A stretch of DNA of 64,000 bases, taken from positions 806,132-870,131 of the forward strand of contig NW_022985441.1 of assembly GCF_010093595.1 (NCBI RefSeq), read 5' to 3'. Under the pieces are notes generated by a model, which was not told the DNA's origin, did not search any database, and saw only the letters and a list, made by a program, of their open reading frames with translations. Shown one piece after another: positions 20,772 through 32,903 of the stretch. The translations under genes and the position numbers were made by a program. Every line of letters begins with the position of its first letter. The stretch's first letter is position 1. The DNA is from Mytilinidion resinicola (Eukaryota > Ascomycota > Dothideomycetes > Mytilinidiales > Mytilinidiaceae).

Positions 20772-21483
20772 CTAAGTCGCCTCAGTGACCGTAGCGGTGA
20801 CCGTGGCCGTAGCGACGGTCGCTGTGATCGGATCGTCGACGGTGTTGGTATCCGTGACAGTGGTCTCCACGGTGCGCGTCACGGTCGTCCCGCTGGCCTC
20901 AGCAGTGGTCGTGACATACACGGTCGTCGGGTCCTCGCTGGTGGTCGGAGCGACGTACCCAGACGGGTACGGGCCGCCGGTCAAGATGCTCGTCTTGAAG
21001 GAGGGCTGCTGGTGGTGACCCCAGTGCTGCTCGTGGTTCTCCTCTGGCTTTTCGAAGCCGCCGTGGCTGGGGGTGGGGAAGACGGTCGTGTAGGACGTCG
21101 CGGCCCAGATGTGCTTGGGGTGGCCGCCGCCGCCGCCGCGGTGCTGGGGGGTGTTGGCGGGCGTCTGTGCGGGTGTGTTGGCGGGCGTCTGTGCGGGTGT
21201 GTTGACGGGCGCGGTTTCTTCGTACCAGTCGATGCTGGAAGGGGTGGCCTGGACTCCTCGTATGAGGTTTTTGTGGTAGTGGGCTTCTCGTACGATTTGA
21301 CTGTAGAGGTTAGAGCATAGTTCGTTGGACTCAATGGAGTTGGGTAGTAGAGAGAGAAGGCTAAAGAGATGGCATCAAGGGCTGATATACAAAGGGCCGG
21401 ACTTACTCCCGTGTCTCCCGAGAGATACCTGCAGCAGAGCACAACGCTGGCACCGCTGCAAGAGCGATAATGGTAGAGCGCAT
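20772..21483 (-). CDS. secreted Thr-rich protein with Pro/Thr repeats
   Basis: Exons 21483-21407 and 21300-20772 give 201 residues. The first exon encodes a typical signal peptide, MRSTIIALAAVPALCSAAG. The donor GTAAGT and acceptor CTACAG leave phase 2. After the intron comes TPSSIDWYEETAPV, two and a half copies of NTPAQTPA from an 18-base-class direct repeat, a Gly/His-rich part (QHRGGGGHPKHIWAATSYTT, GFEKPEENHEQHWGHHQQPS), then YPSGYVAPTTSEDPTTVYVT and a C-terminal Thr/Val run (ITATVATATVTATVTEAT). There is no C-terminal hydrophobic tail, so a GPI anchor is unlikely. The Thr-rich region should be heavily O-mannosylated. It could be a cell-wall associated or effector-like protein; no cysteine-rich pattern is present and I do not recognise the family. 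Confidence 0.72.
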
Positions 21484-22390
21484 TCTGGAGATGAAGGGAT
21501 TGTGTTGGGAGACTCGAGGAAGTAGAGAGTACGAAAGAAAGTCAATGAAAGAGGGGATGTGGTCGAGTATATCAATTCTGAGCTGGTCTGGATGGACAGT
21601 GGAAACCGCGGCCGTAGGTGCATATATACCAAATTCAGATCATGCTCGGACTATCTCCAGCTAAGGATCCTTAGAGCACTCTGGATCACGTCAGAGATCT
21701 CATCAATAGGTATGATACCTTCTTGCCAGACCAGGATTGGCCAGGACTCTGAACTACTCTCACACTTTCGCCCACACAACTTTCCCAACCAAAATCCAAT
21801 CGCGCCATTCCCCAATCCCTTCATAATATCGAATACATTACCTCATAAACTCTTATTAATAAATTCGAATGACGAGGTTGAGCACCGCTGCTGGCTCTTT
21901 CTAGACAAGCGTCTCGAAAAGGCCTGCAAGGAGCTAGGCGGGTTCTTTTTTTTTTTATAGATTTTGAGGCTCCGGGAACCGGTCGAAATATGCATAGAGG
22001 TGGAGGCTAGGGTCACATGGGGAACCTAAAACACGAAGTTACCAATGTCTCATAAACTATGATTCTAATGAGTATCCAAGTGGCCCAACGCATTTTGAGG
22101 GCGGAGTTGTTGCGTGAAGGTGGGGAGTGGGTGTTGCTGGACTGCAAACAGATGCGAGGAACTGAAGGTGTGTCGGCGTTGGCGTTGGCGAAGAGGGCTG
22201 TGTCCGTGGTAGATATGTAGCCAGAACCACCCTTGGCACGTCCTCTTATCCAATCAAAGCCAACTAAGCACGTCGCGAGAGAACCAATATCACCTCAAAC
22301 TCGCAAAAAAAGAACAATACGTCCGTCTAGGGAAAGAATCGACTACACGTAGGGCCGACCCGCCCCAAAGTCCTCCAGCTGCAACCAGAC
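21484..22390. other. intergenic, promoter of the Thr-rich gene
   Basis: Upstream of the minus-strand Thr-rich gene and downstream of the minus-strand MFS gene. AT-rich at 21780-21960, ending in a T10 run near 21948. No gene recognised. Confidence 0.4.
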
Positions 22391-25300
22391 CTACGTGATG
22401 ACCCTCTTCCGCTTCTTAGGTGGGTCTGGGATCAACTTGTTCAGCTTTCTAACCTCTGTCCACCTGCTCAGCGTCCCCAATTCCAAAATACTCATCCGTC
22501 TGGTCTTTCCACTCGGATTCCCAATGACAACCGGCTTCCAGTCATCGGCCCCAAGCCCCTTGACCTCAGTACCAAACTCCGGCACAGCAGTAGGGCGGCG
22601 TGTTCCGAACGCGCCATTCGGAATAACCTGCACAGCCTTGAAGCGCCAGAGGGCGGCCGTGAGCGCAATCGTAAGGAAGAGAAGAATGCCCCCCGTAACG
22701 CCTATCGAGGCTTGCGCACCGATACGACGCGTGAGTATGCCGCCGACGGCGTTAGCAACGGCTGCCAGGAGAAAGCCAATGGTCTGGCTCAGAAAGATAC
22801 CAGCTGAGACACGGGGGAAACTAGAGTAGTTTGTGCGGCGTCTGCGGTCCTCGACGGCCATGCTCTGGAGCCGATGGCGGGTATTGACGCCGGGCTGTAG
22901 GTCGCAGACGTCGTATGCTTCCATGATCAAGCCGTGGCATTCTGCAATGGCGAGAACGGAAAAGAAGGCGATGACGCCGGCACAGACGATGGGCACCATA
23001 TAGGGGTATCGTCGCCCGGCGGAAGAAACAGTGTAGGCAATGCTGGCGGCCGGTAGGGCCAGCATGAATAAGATGCGGCGGGCAAAATGGGAAGTCCAGA
23101 CAATTTCACGCTCTAGGGTCATGCTGTCGGTCCGTGGTCCTCTTTTTCGGTCGCGACTAAAGATGCCGGCTTTCGTGAGAGGAACGGCGAGAAGAGCACC
23201 TATGGCTACGCTCATTACCCCGAGGCCGACATAGTCAGGATGCCAACGATAATCGCGAGAGAGCAAAGCTCCGAGCAGCTGCTGAGATAAGTCGAGGCAA
23301 CAGTTAGGAATGGTACGCGTACCTACCACGATTACCAGCACGATCTGTGCGTATATCCAACCCAAGTAGAGTGCCAGGAAAGCGAAGCCCCATTGACACA
23401 TCATCATTATCGAAAGTTTGATACCGGCCCAGACTTCTTCGAACCAGTACTTTGGGCCTTGTGTGGAGATATGGAGTTTGACTTCCCCTTGCGATATTCG
23501 CCGTGTGATGAAATTTTCATCTCGATTGTATACCTCCGTAACCGATCTTCTATACTGCGACCGTCTAGTCTCCGGAGCGAGTACATTCAAGACTAGGACG
23601 GCCGCCATAAAGATGATGACGATATAGAAACCCCAATCAGGGTCAAGACTTTCGATAATGGCGGCACCGATCTGAAACCCTATCGCAATAGACCCAATAG
23701 AGCACCATGACCAAAGACCGAGCCACATACCCATTCCGCCTCCATGCCGCCGCACATCGTTGACAACGACAATTTCTTGATGGGGCTTATTGCTTTGGAG
23801 CGATACACCAAAAAGGTCGAATAGCGTAGTGATAAAATTGACGTTTGCGAAGCCGAGGACAAGGCCAGAAATTGCACGCGAGAGAAGTAGACCAGTTTTG
23901 AAGATGTGCTTGTTTGGAGATCTCGGATTTCCCACGACAACGGCCTGCGGAAATTGTAAAGGTAGGGCGATCGCCAACGATCCGAGAATGTATGGTTTAC
24001 GGCCATGAAGGAGAGGCAGTGGCCAGACAATGGCAGTAGACACTGCAAGTCCAAGATAGAGACTTTTGAACGAATGAATAAGGCTCTGGAATAAGGTAAG
24101 TGAAGACTCACCACACATTTCCGAGGATCACTGTTCGAGTTTCATCCGCCAACTGGTACTGTATTCGGGGAACTTCTCCAGCCTGTTATCACTTAGCTGA
24201 AGTTTGGTTCCCTTTTGAGGAACCACCCACGTATATACCAACAATGATCCCCAAAAGAGAAGTGTTGATGCATGCAATGGTGGCGACGATACGTTTCTTC
24301 GACGTGCTCCAGTTCCTTGCAACTGGTTGACGACGAGAATGCTTATGCATACTGTACCTATGAGCACGAAGCTGATCCCGAACTTCCATACTTTTGACCT
24401 TCAAGCGTCGGTTGTGAGCAGGCATCCCTGAGGTGCGCGCTAAGTCTGCTCTCGATACTGGTAGTCCAAATTCGTCTTCATCGGGTTCATAGGAATCATC
24501 TGACGACTCAGACGCGGAGCTCTTATGTCGACGACTAGGTCTCTTCTGGGGCGGGCTATGCGATTGACCATTATTGCTATCAGTCAGCGTAGGCCGTCTT
24601 ATGGCGAAGTCGACAACACGGTCAGGCGCATATGAACCATCACTCTCGAGCTCTCGGAATCCTGATGCCCCAGCTGGCGGGACAGCTTTGCGAAGGATGC
24701 CGTCAAATGAGCAAGTTGAGCACGAATCGCAACTACTGGAGCTTCTAGAATGAGACGAAGTGAACGATGAAGGGATCGTAGAGCTTGAGGCCTTAAGAGG
24801 TGATCCAACAGCCATGAGATGTCGCGCTCGAATGCCTGATGCCGTTTGTGCTGGTTTGGCAGCATCTTGAATGATATTAGCGACTTCATCCAATTTGCCT
24901 TGACCAGCAGCATCCTCCAAAACGCGACTTGCTTCATCGATGAGGTCCTCAAACGTGTGGGTGGCATCTTCAAGTTGATGGCGGGGTTTTCTCTCACCTC
25001 TTCCCGGAGAAAACTGATCATACTGATTAGGAGACGTAGTCGTGATTTCGAAAAAGTGGTCTGGCTTTGAATAGACCTTGTCCAGCGACGAGTATTCTTT
25101 GACGTAGTCTGTGAGGTTCTCATAGGTGTCTGGAGATGTAATAGACTTGACGGGAGTTGGACTGCTGGTCTCTAAACCAGCCACACTAGTCTTGCGACGT
25201 TGGAAACTCTGTGGAGAGGAAGCACTGGAAGACTCTTCAATGACAAGGACTGCATCGCCTCCAAATGACTTCTCTTTGGTAGGTTTCTTCAATGCCTTCC

Positions 25301-25793
25301 TTTTGTTGGGTAGTAGTTCTACAGATGTAACTGATGAGACTCGACTTCTCGAAGGCGCATCGATCGTTTTGCGACGAATGGATGGATCAGATCCAGCAGA
25401 TCTAATCGCGCCATTCACCCGAGGAAATGTTTTCGGATTGCTGTTGGTTGTTGAAGATGGAGGCGGGCTATTTGAGAGGCTTGAAGGAAAGCCTCCGGGA
25501 ACCTTGCCTTCGGGTGGTTGATTTGAAGGGGATTTCCCATCTAGCCAGGGGAGTCGGTTTTTTGAAATCCCAGGCTGGCCAAAAACCCCCTTTGCAGTCC
25601 TCAATACGGGCTCATGTTGGTTAGGTTTGATGTCAGGTTTCTTGTTGTGTGCGGGGTTGGACGGGGGATCGATTGAGGCGGTGGGTCTGTTCCATGGCAA
25701 AGGCTGTCGAGTGCGGGTACGCTGGACTTCGCTGCGAGCTCCGTTCGACCATTGAGCTGGAGATTCTGCGCCCGCCTTAGGTTCACTAGGCAT
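22391..25793 (-). CDS. MFS transporter with ~520-residue N-terminal extension
   Basis: Exons 25793-24231, 24182-24112, 24062-23327 and 23281-22391 give 1086 residues. The introns are 48, 49 and 45 bp; the last is a multiple of three without a stop, so it can look like coding sequence, but removal restores the TM helix IYAQIVLVIVQLLGALLSRD. The first ~500 residues are Ser/Pro-rich, cytoplasmic and probably disordered, with one helical patch (HTFEDLIDEASRVLEDAAGQ) and a C-rich patch SSSSCDSCSTCSFDG. Then NWSTSKKRIVATIACINTSL starts TM1, followed by GIYAGEVPRIQYQLADE, LGLAVSTAIVWPLPLLHGRK, PLQFPQAVVV and the second half with HPDYVGLGVMSVAIGALLAV and ECHGLIMEAYDVCDLQPG. This is a DHA1-like fungal MFS subfamily, probably plasma membrane drug or polyamine efflux; substrate unknown. 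The C-terminal tail ends PPKKRKRVIT. Confidence 0.85.
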
Positions 25794-26344
25794 GCCGATG
25801 AATCTGCGAGGGCAACGCCAGCAACGCTTTCGCCTCTTCGGAAGACGAAGTCTCCGCTAGAACTCGCTGATTATACGAAGGTCTCGCCAGTTTTCACACA
25901 CCCTTCGTTTATAGAACTCGATGTCGATAATTTGAAGTTTCGTAGGAATATGATAGAAGTCCCTTTCGGCTCTTAGGTAAAGGAGGACCAGTCGCAAGAG
26001 GTGCTCGTCAAGACGCTCGACCTCGGTGTCGTAGGAGCAATAGTGGAAGGGTGTGTCATAGGCCGCTTTGCGTCAAGCCAACGACCGAGGAATAATGGGC
26101 GGTGAGACAATGGCGCATGTGGTCGACGCCGGTTTGACGCAAAAGAAGTTGTTACCGGCTTTGAAGGAGACAGAGATGAGAGGAGGGTGTATAAGTTTGG
26201 GGAAGTGAGATGGCTGCTTGCCAATTGTTGTGTACCGCCACCGCTCTTTCCCAATGAATCTAGGAATGAGCGACGAGCCCCAATCAACCCTTGCGTCTTT
26301 CAAGATACTTAACGTTTTGATTAAATAAGAGACTACATCTTAGG
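25794..26344. other. intergenic, MFS promoter and amidase 3' flank
   Basis: Upstream of the minus-strand MFS gene. No motif, repeat or RNA gene recognised. Confidence 0.4.
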
Positions 26345-28253
26345 CTATAACGCTTCAAGAACGGTCTTCGTCATAGCAAGAACCTTTTCTTCTTCTAGTC
26401 TTCTCGCTATCAGTTGCAAACTCACAGGCATACCATGCACAAGGCCTTCGTTATCTAGAGTAATGAGGGTTAGCGAAAGCAGATTCATAGAAACATGTGT
26501 CCTGCTTGCATCGAAAACTTACATTCGTCTCGAATTTCCTTATCTGTCTCGGTCATAGGTCGGTAGTCAGAACCATACTGGTCTACCTCTTTGTTTGCTA
26601 TTACGCCGCAAGGAAAAGAAACAGCGGAATAGTCAAGGACGTTGAAGGTCCCAGTGTAGCCTACATGCTTGAACTTCCCACTTTCAACGGATGCGTACGG
26701 GGTAGTCGGACCTAGAGGAAAGATCAGTACAGTACTCGCCGGTTGCTTAAGGATAGACTGAAGTCATTACCCAGAAGAGCGTCCATGCCATGAAAGTTCC
26801 ATTGGTCGAGATACGCTTTTTGGAAGTCTGTTCGCTCTAGGTGTAGCTGCCACAGGTCGTGCACGCCCATCTCTGAAGCACTTGCATATGCACTCATCTC
26901 TGGCCGGAAAGGCTCATCGGTAGGCTTCAGAATATGGCGCACGGATTTGCCGCCATCTGCGACGAACATTCGTTGCTATCGTGCACTGTGAGATATGGTA
27001 CATGATACGTCCAGATTCTTGCTTACTATAAGGCTGACGGCCTGCTTGTGCGTACTCGCGTCCCAATCTATAACCTCATGTCCCGCTTTCTTCAGTTTTT
27101 CCACGGTTTCTCGTAGTGCTCGCTGCACTGGCGGAGTGGGTGTGACTATTCCATCATTCCATATCACACCGATCTTCAGCTTTGTCTTCGGCTCAACAGA
27201 ACGCCACGGGATCGGAAGGCATTTTGGGTCTTGCATCCATGGTTCAAGCCCAACAACTGTCTTTGAGAAGAGCACAATATCGTCAAGGGTCTTTCCCATA
27301 GGTCCATTGACGCTAGCAACCGCTTCTTGACCCGCAAGACCAGAACGCGCACGGAGGGTAGGAAAACGGCCGAGAGAAGGACGCAGCGTGAAGATGCCAG
27401 TACATGCTGCAGGTATTCGAAGAGAACCACCTAGTTTTGGTCAATTGAGGGCTCGACCGCTGCGAGTATATCAAAAGCTAGAACTTACCAATGTCTGTCC
27501 CTATCCCCAAAGGACTCCCACCGAAGACGATCAACGCCGATTCACCCCCAGATGAACCCCCAGAGGTTAGTGCCCGGTTTAATGGGTTTACGGTTCGCCC
27601 GAAAACGTTGTTCACCGTCTCTGCAATCATCATGGCTGTCGGCACGTTCGTTTTAACATAAAATACGGCACCAGCGTCTCGGAGCAATTCAACCAGTGTA
27701 CTATTGTATGTCTGCGGATCGTTCACCCATGATGTAAAGCCTACAGTGCTGTCTTTCCCAATCAGGTTGAAGTTGTCTTTCAGCGATATTGGCAGGCCGT
27801 GGAGAGGTCCAATTGTCTTTCCGGTCTTCGCAAGATGCTTATCGAGGGCCTTTGCGGTTTCAATTGCTTCATCGAAGAAGACCTCGGTCAGGCAGTTCGT
27901 CTAGAGATAGTCGTTGACCATCAGTACCTGCTACAATCGCCAATTCTACAATGTTTAAAACGTACAAGCTGATGAGCCGCTGCCGCCCTCTTACAAAAAG
28001 CCTTAATAACATCTTCGGCAGACCACGCCTTGTTGGCAATCCTCTCAAGCAACGCCGGCGCAGTTGTCGAAGTTATCTCCAATTCCTCTGCCGTGAACCA
28101 TTTCGACTCTGCTGGAAATCGGGATATATCTAGCTGTGTTTCTGGTGGTAGGATGTCGGCAGGGATGCGAAATGCTGGTGGAATTGATTGCGTCAGGGCG
28201 GCACGTTTGGCGGTGGCCTTTTTTGCCCACGCTGTGTCCTCAATTTCAGTCAT
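26345..28253 (-). CDS. acetamidase-like amidase (amidase signature family)
   Basis: Six exons: 28253-27966, 27900-27489, 27430-27027, 26975-26771, 26711-26523 and 26454-26345, giving 535 residues. All five introns are 51-68 bp. The Ser-cisSer-Lys triad is visible: Lys in GLPISLKDNFNLIGKD, Ser in ALTSGGSSGGESALI, and Ser in GIGTDIGGSLRIPAACTG. The N-terminal helical region (ITSTTAPALLERIANKAWSA, CKRAAAAHQLTNCLTEVFFD) and the late motif GPTTPYASV match fungal AmdS-type enzymes. It hydrolyses a small amide to acid and ammonia in the cytosol, freeing nitrogen or carbon; the exact substrate is not predictable. No peroxisomal or secretory signal. It starts 594 bp from, and divergent to, a Dal5-type transporter, which would fit joint induction by a shared nutrient. 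Confidence 0.9.
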
Positions 28254-28847
28254 CTTTCTCTCAGCCTTCGCGTGGTGTTTTGTCTTTCAATTGGTCGCAA
28301 TAGGTTTTGCTTTCTTCTACTGATCTGGACGGGGCAAACGTCTAATATGTATGTCGACCTTCTGGGGCGACATGCCCCTCCTAAAAGAAGAACGGCTTCA
28401 TTCCCCACTTACACCACCTTTAGAGTGCCCCGGGTCGGATGCCGTGCTGAATGCAACCCTTCTGTCGATCAGCGCTACGATTACATATAGCTTAAAAGCC
28501 GCGCGATGCCTGCAATGTTTGATTCTTATCGCGAACCTTGCTCCTCTTTTTCGGATTCAGCGTGCCGATATCTGGAAAGTTGAGCCGTCCATTGGGCGCT
28601 CTTCCCGTGATCCTTTACCAATATCAAGGACCCCGTCGTGAAAGACCTGAGGCTTGGCATTGTCGGCTTGCCGTGTTCCTATCTTTCCCGTATCGTGGAA
28701 GCGTATACCTAAACCAGATTTCGATGTCATTGACGACCTGTGACTCTAAGGCAAGGGTAATCTGCCACATATATAAGTCATTGGGAAAGCCCACCGAGGC
28801 GCAGGCTTCTCGCTAGGGCTTCAGATATCAAACGACGAATCGTCAAA
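28254..28847. promoter_or_regulatory. shared divergent promoter, amidase and Dal5-type transporter
   Basis: The 594 bases separate two divergent starts. A TATA-like CATATATAAG lies about 80 bases before the transporter ATG (near 28768). No experimentally defined operator was recognised; coregulation is inferred from layout only. Confidence 0.4.
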
Positions 28848-30535
28848 ATGGGTTCCAAATTTATGGACTACCTACGCGGCACACAAAATAAGCCAGGCGA
28901 AAGAGCGCTGGTCCAGAAACTCGACTTCTTCATCCTTACGTTCTGTTGCCTCATGTACTTTCTGAACTATGTTTGTGCATGAATCTCCAGCCGCTGATTC
29001 TCCGCGCTAACACTTCTGTAGCTGGATCGTTCTAACCTGGCGAATGCATATCTCTCTGGGATGAAAGAAGATCTGAATTTCAAAGGCAACCAGTTTAATC
29101 AAATCAACACTGTCTTCACAGTTGGGTGAGCGAAGTCTTTTACCGTAATTTCCGTCTATCCAACCTGAGCATTAACATTCTTTAGATACACAATTGGCCA
29201 AGTACCATGCAATGTTGCACTTTACTACATCAAACCACGAATCTTCTTCCCGTCCATGATGGTGATCTGGGCGGGTCTGACCATGGCGACCGCTGGTGTC
29301 CACAATCCTGAAGGAATCATGGCAATCCGGTTCTTTCAAGCCATTGCAGAATCCAGTACTTTCGTGGGCACGCACTATATCCTGGGCTCGTGGTACACAG
29401 AAAAAGAACTCGGCAAACGCAGCGGTATCTTCACTGCCTCTGGCTTAGCTGGTACTATGATCGGCGGCTTCATCCAAACCGGGTTGAATTCATCCATGGA
29501 CGGATTGAACGGATTAGCAGGATGGCGGTGGCTCTTTATTGTAAATCTGCTCCACAACCCGACCCTCGCGATCCCATCTACTAACAACGTCCCTAGATCG
29601 ACGGCATAATAACCCTTCCAGTTGCCCTCTACGGCTTCTTCTTCTTCCCCGACACGCCCAGCACTACCACAGCCCCGTACTTCAACGCCGACGAAAAGGC
29701 CCTCGCCATATCCCGCGTCCCCGAAGTCGACGATCGCACCCCCGTCTCCCTCTCCTTCCTCAAGCGCTGTTTCCGCTCCTGGTACTGGTACGGCTTCGTG
29801 ATGCTCTGGATCATAGCCGGGGAAACCGAATCCTTCTCCTCCAACTCCCTCCTCGGCCGTACGCATCCTCCCTACCCCCCTACCGACCACATCCCCTCGC
29901 TAACCCCCTCGCAGTCTACATGAAAGCCAACCCCACGCACAAATACACCCGCGCGCAGCTCAACAACTACCCCACAGGCGTGCCCGCCGTCGGCATCATC
30001 TCAACCCTCTTCTGGGCCACCCTGACCGATTTCTGGGGCGGGAAGCGCTACCTCGTCGGCTACTGGATCGGGATCACGGGCGTGGTGACGGCGGCTATGA
30101 TCCTCGCGCCGGGGGCGAGCACCGCGGTGCATTTCGGCGCGTACTACTGGGCGGGCTCCGTGTACGCGTGCCAGGCGACGTTCTTCGCGTGGGCGAACGA
30201 CGTGCTGCGGTACGAAGAGGATTCGCTGCGCGCGGTGGTGATTGCGAGTATGAACATGGGCAGCAATGCGGTTAATGCGTGGTGGAGTATTATCTTTTAT
30301 TCGGCGGATTTCGCGCCGCAGTTTACGGTGAGTGGTGTCCCTCCTTGGGTTCTTTGAGAGGAGAGTGCTGATCTGATTGCAGAAGGGTATGTGGGCGATG
30401 ATTGCGACGTCGATTGCGCTTGCGGTCTGGACGACGGGGATGCTGTACATGACGGTTCGCGAGGAGAGGAAGCGGGTGTTGACCCGTGAGGAAAGTATAC
30501 CAGAGAAATCGGAGGTCATAGAGGAGAAGGTCTGA
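28848..30535 (+). CDS. Dal5/Tna1-type MFS transporter (anion:cation symporter)
   Basis: Six exons: 28848-28970, 29022-29125, 29186-29540, 29597-29858, 29915-30327 and 30383-30535, giving 469 residues. It reads ALVQKLDFFILTFCCLMYFL, NYLDRSNLANAYLSGMKEDL, VGYTIGQVPCNVALYYIKPR, FFQAIAESSTFVGTHYILGS, WYTEKELGKRSGIFTASGLA and GWRWLFIIDGIITLPVALYG. That is the allantoate/pantothenate/nicotinate permease group, with TM7-12 in the last two exons (PTGVPAVGIISTLFWATLTD, YYWAGSVYACQATFFAWAND). It should import a small carboxylate or vitamin with protons at the plasma membrane. It is shorter at the N-terminus than most members (no long cytosolic lead). The gene pairs with the divergent amidase. A dead relative occupies 190-722. 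Confidence 0.9.
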
Positions 30536-30888
30536 AGATGACTTATCTTTTACACTAAACTGCGCTACATCTCATTTTACGTAGCCTTTCGGCGTCTATC
30601 TCCACGTAAGAGTTTCCGCCGCATTTGTGAGAACGTGGGTGAGCGAGGGGGTTTGTTATGATACCAAAATCAGGTCCACTTCAACGCATTCTCAGGAATT
30701 TAAGCAGCAGAGAAGGCATTCATTACTTAAAGGTGGGGTATGCTAGCGTGCCTAAACACTAATGAGTCTCATGCTCACCTTCTCCGGCAACGTCGACAGT
30801 TAAGACTTTATGCTCCGCATCCTCATGCTCTGCGTCAGGTTGAGGATCGGCCCAGCTCCTCTCGTACAGCTCAGATCATTAAAGCTCA
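30536..30888. other. convergent 3' region
   Basis: 353 bases between the ends of the transporter gene and the Clr2 gene. Nothing recognised apart from presumed polyadenylation regions. Confidence 0.4.
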
Positions 30889-32903
30889 TCAAGTGCCCCA
30901 TCCTGCGCCCCCAAATCCCTGTGCGAACCCGCTCATCGGGTCCGCATCTATGCTATCTAGATTCAGGTAGTCGTCTAACATGGCAACGTCGCCCGACAGC
31001 GCTGGCTGCTGCTGTTGTTGTAGTGGCTGTGGCTGCAGAGCTGGAGGTGGTGGCGGTTCGATCCCGTCCACGATGTTCGTTCCGTGTGGCACAGCACCTC
31101 CAAAAGCATTGGCACGCTGGTCGATCCTGTTGAGCACGTTGGAGCTGTCACCTCTGCTATTCATCCAGGAGCCGACGTCGGAAAAGTTACCCTTTGCCAC
31201 CTCAGCACGGCAATCGGACTCCTGCTGGAGGATCGGGTATAGTATGCTAGACTCGTACCAGCGGCCTTTGATGTCTGTGATCTCAATGCGGGCCTGAAGA
31301 GAGGTGAGGTTCCAGAGGCCGTATGAGCCAAGGGTTGGGAGAGTGAGGTTGTTGCGCCAACGAAGGTCTTCGCGGACGCGGAGGGGGAGAGCTGAGAAGT
31401 TGGGGATCTCTGGTACTTGTGTGCGAGACGGAGGCGTGCGCGTCTGGAAGGCATAAACGTCGCCTACGAAGTATGCGACTGGCGAGGTAGGTAAAAGAAC
31501 GGGAGAAGAAGATGCGGTATGGGGGCCGCGCCGCTCGAGGATCGCGGTCACGATCATGATGTCGCCGCCACCCCCTATGCGGAGACGGACGGGCTCGCCG
31601 GCCCAGATCTTTTCGGCGCCTAGGTACATACCATTAAAGTAGCGTTCTTCAAACCCGTTTTGGGTGACCGAGGTTCGCAGAAGCTCGAAGGGAGTATAAG
31701 TCCCGTCGATAGCCTTAGCACCGAGGATGGAAGCATCAACCTCGACATCACCACCGCGGCCGTACTTTTCACTGAGAAGGCCATGCCAGTCAACTTGTTG
31801 GTAGAGTAACGCGTGACTTAGCAGGTATGGGGTGGTGCATGGAGGAGCAGACCACGCAAGCCAGGGACGGAGAAAGCTCTCTTGGTCTATGACTGCAGTC
31901 GCCGGGTGGTGTAAGGGGTGCGAGAGAGGTTGAATCAAGTAGTTTCGTACGTCTGACTGCAACCATCGCCGTATTATGACTCCTAAGCCCCAGGCATTGC
32001 CGCGATTGTACCAGACAAGCTCGCCAGATCGAAACATGAATCTGTTGTATTGAGCATCAAACTGCTGATCAAGAGATCGCGGCTGTGGGAGAGGAGACGG
32101 CGTGGGCGCAGTGACACGCTGAGATAAGGTATTGGCACGGGAAAGTCCATCGAGAGGATTCGGAGTTGAAGGATTGGAAGTGGCGGGCTGTGAAGGATTG
32201 ATGCTCATCCGGCGCACATTCTCTGCGAGGGCTGTCTTTCCAATAGCAGGAGATTTGGTGGAGCCCTCCTCCTTTTTGATGCTGGGAGTCGGAGTAGTGA
32301 CTTTCTCCTTGTCCTTCGTCGTCTTGTCTCCCTCAATCTCCTCTGGACAGCATATCTTGCATGAGCAATTATCTTGATCGCCGTCCTTGTCCGTGGTCAG
32401 CCAAAGGAGGTGAGGGAAGAAGTCTGCGGGGCTTCTGAAGCGCTTCCTCGGCCCCATTGGGTGGCCATACAGGTATGCATCTTGCCGGTCATGACCGCCT
32501 CCAGAATGATTCTTTGAGCTGTGGGATCTGTTGCCTTCGCCTACAGGTCCGCTAGATTTGATATGCTCGTAGAGGCGGTAGTTCTCTGGGAATTCGTACA
32601 GAATGCTCGTGTTGGCCTTGTCTGGAATGCGTGAGCGAGTGGCGCAGATGGGGGGAAGTCGAACTTACCTTTGTCTTGCGGACTCGCGATTTCCCTCATG
32701 AGCATGCCTGCGAGCTTTCTCCGCCAGTCCATGTGTTTGACCTCCTGGGGACCCAACTCGCGGTAGTAGTCCTGCATGCCCTTCGCGTCGGGCGTCTTGT
32801 CGAGCTGCTCTTTGGTGGGACCATTCTGCTGCTTGCCCGTCCGCGTGGGGATCTCCGTCTTGCCGTCGGAGCGCGCAATGTGGAGGGGGTAAAAGCGCGT
32901 CAT
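30889..32903 (-). CDS. clr2: Clr2-type transcriptional silencing protein
   Basis: Exons 32903-32669 and 32621-30889 give 655 residues. The amino end MTRFYPLHIARSDGKT and SILYEFPENYRLYEHIKSSG match the N-terminal module of fungal Clr2 (cryptic loci regulator 2). The main Clr2 domain follows with FRSGELVWYNRGNAWGLGVI, IRRWLQSDVRNYLIQPLS, ERYFNGMYLGAEKIWAGEPV and VYAFQTRTPPS. In fission yeast Clr2 is part of the SHREC complex (Clr1, Clr2, Clr3, Mit1), which deacetylates histone H3 and restricts transcription in heterochromatin. A CKICCPEE motif near residue 140 might hold zinc. The C-terminal 100 residues are Gln/Pro-rich, with a poly-Gln stretch (LQPQPLQQQQQ). The gene shares a 687-base promoter with a SNF2/PHD remodeller. 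Confidence 0.85.
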
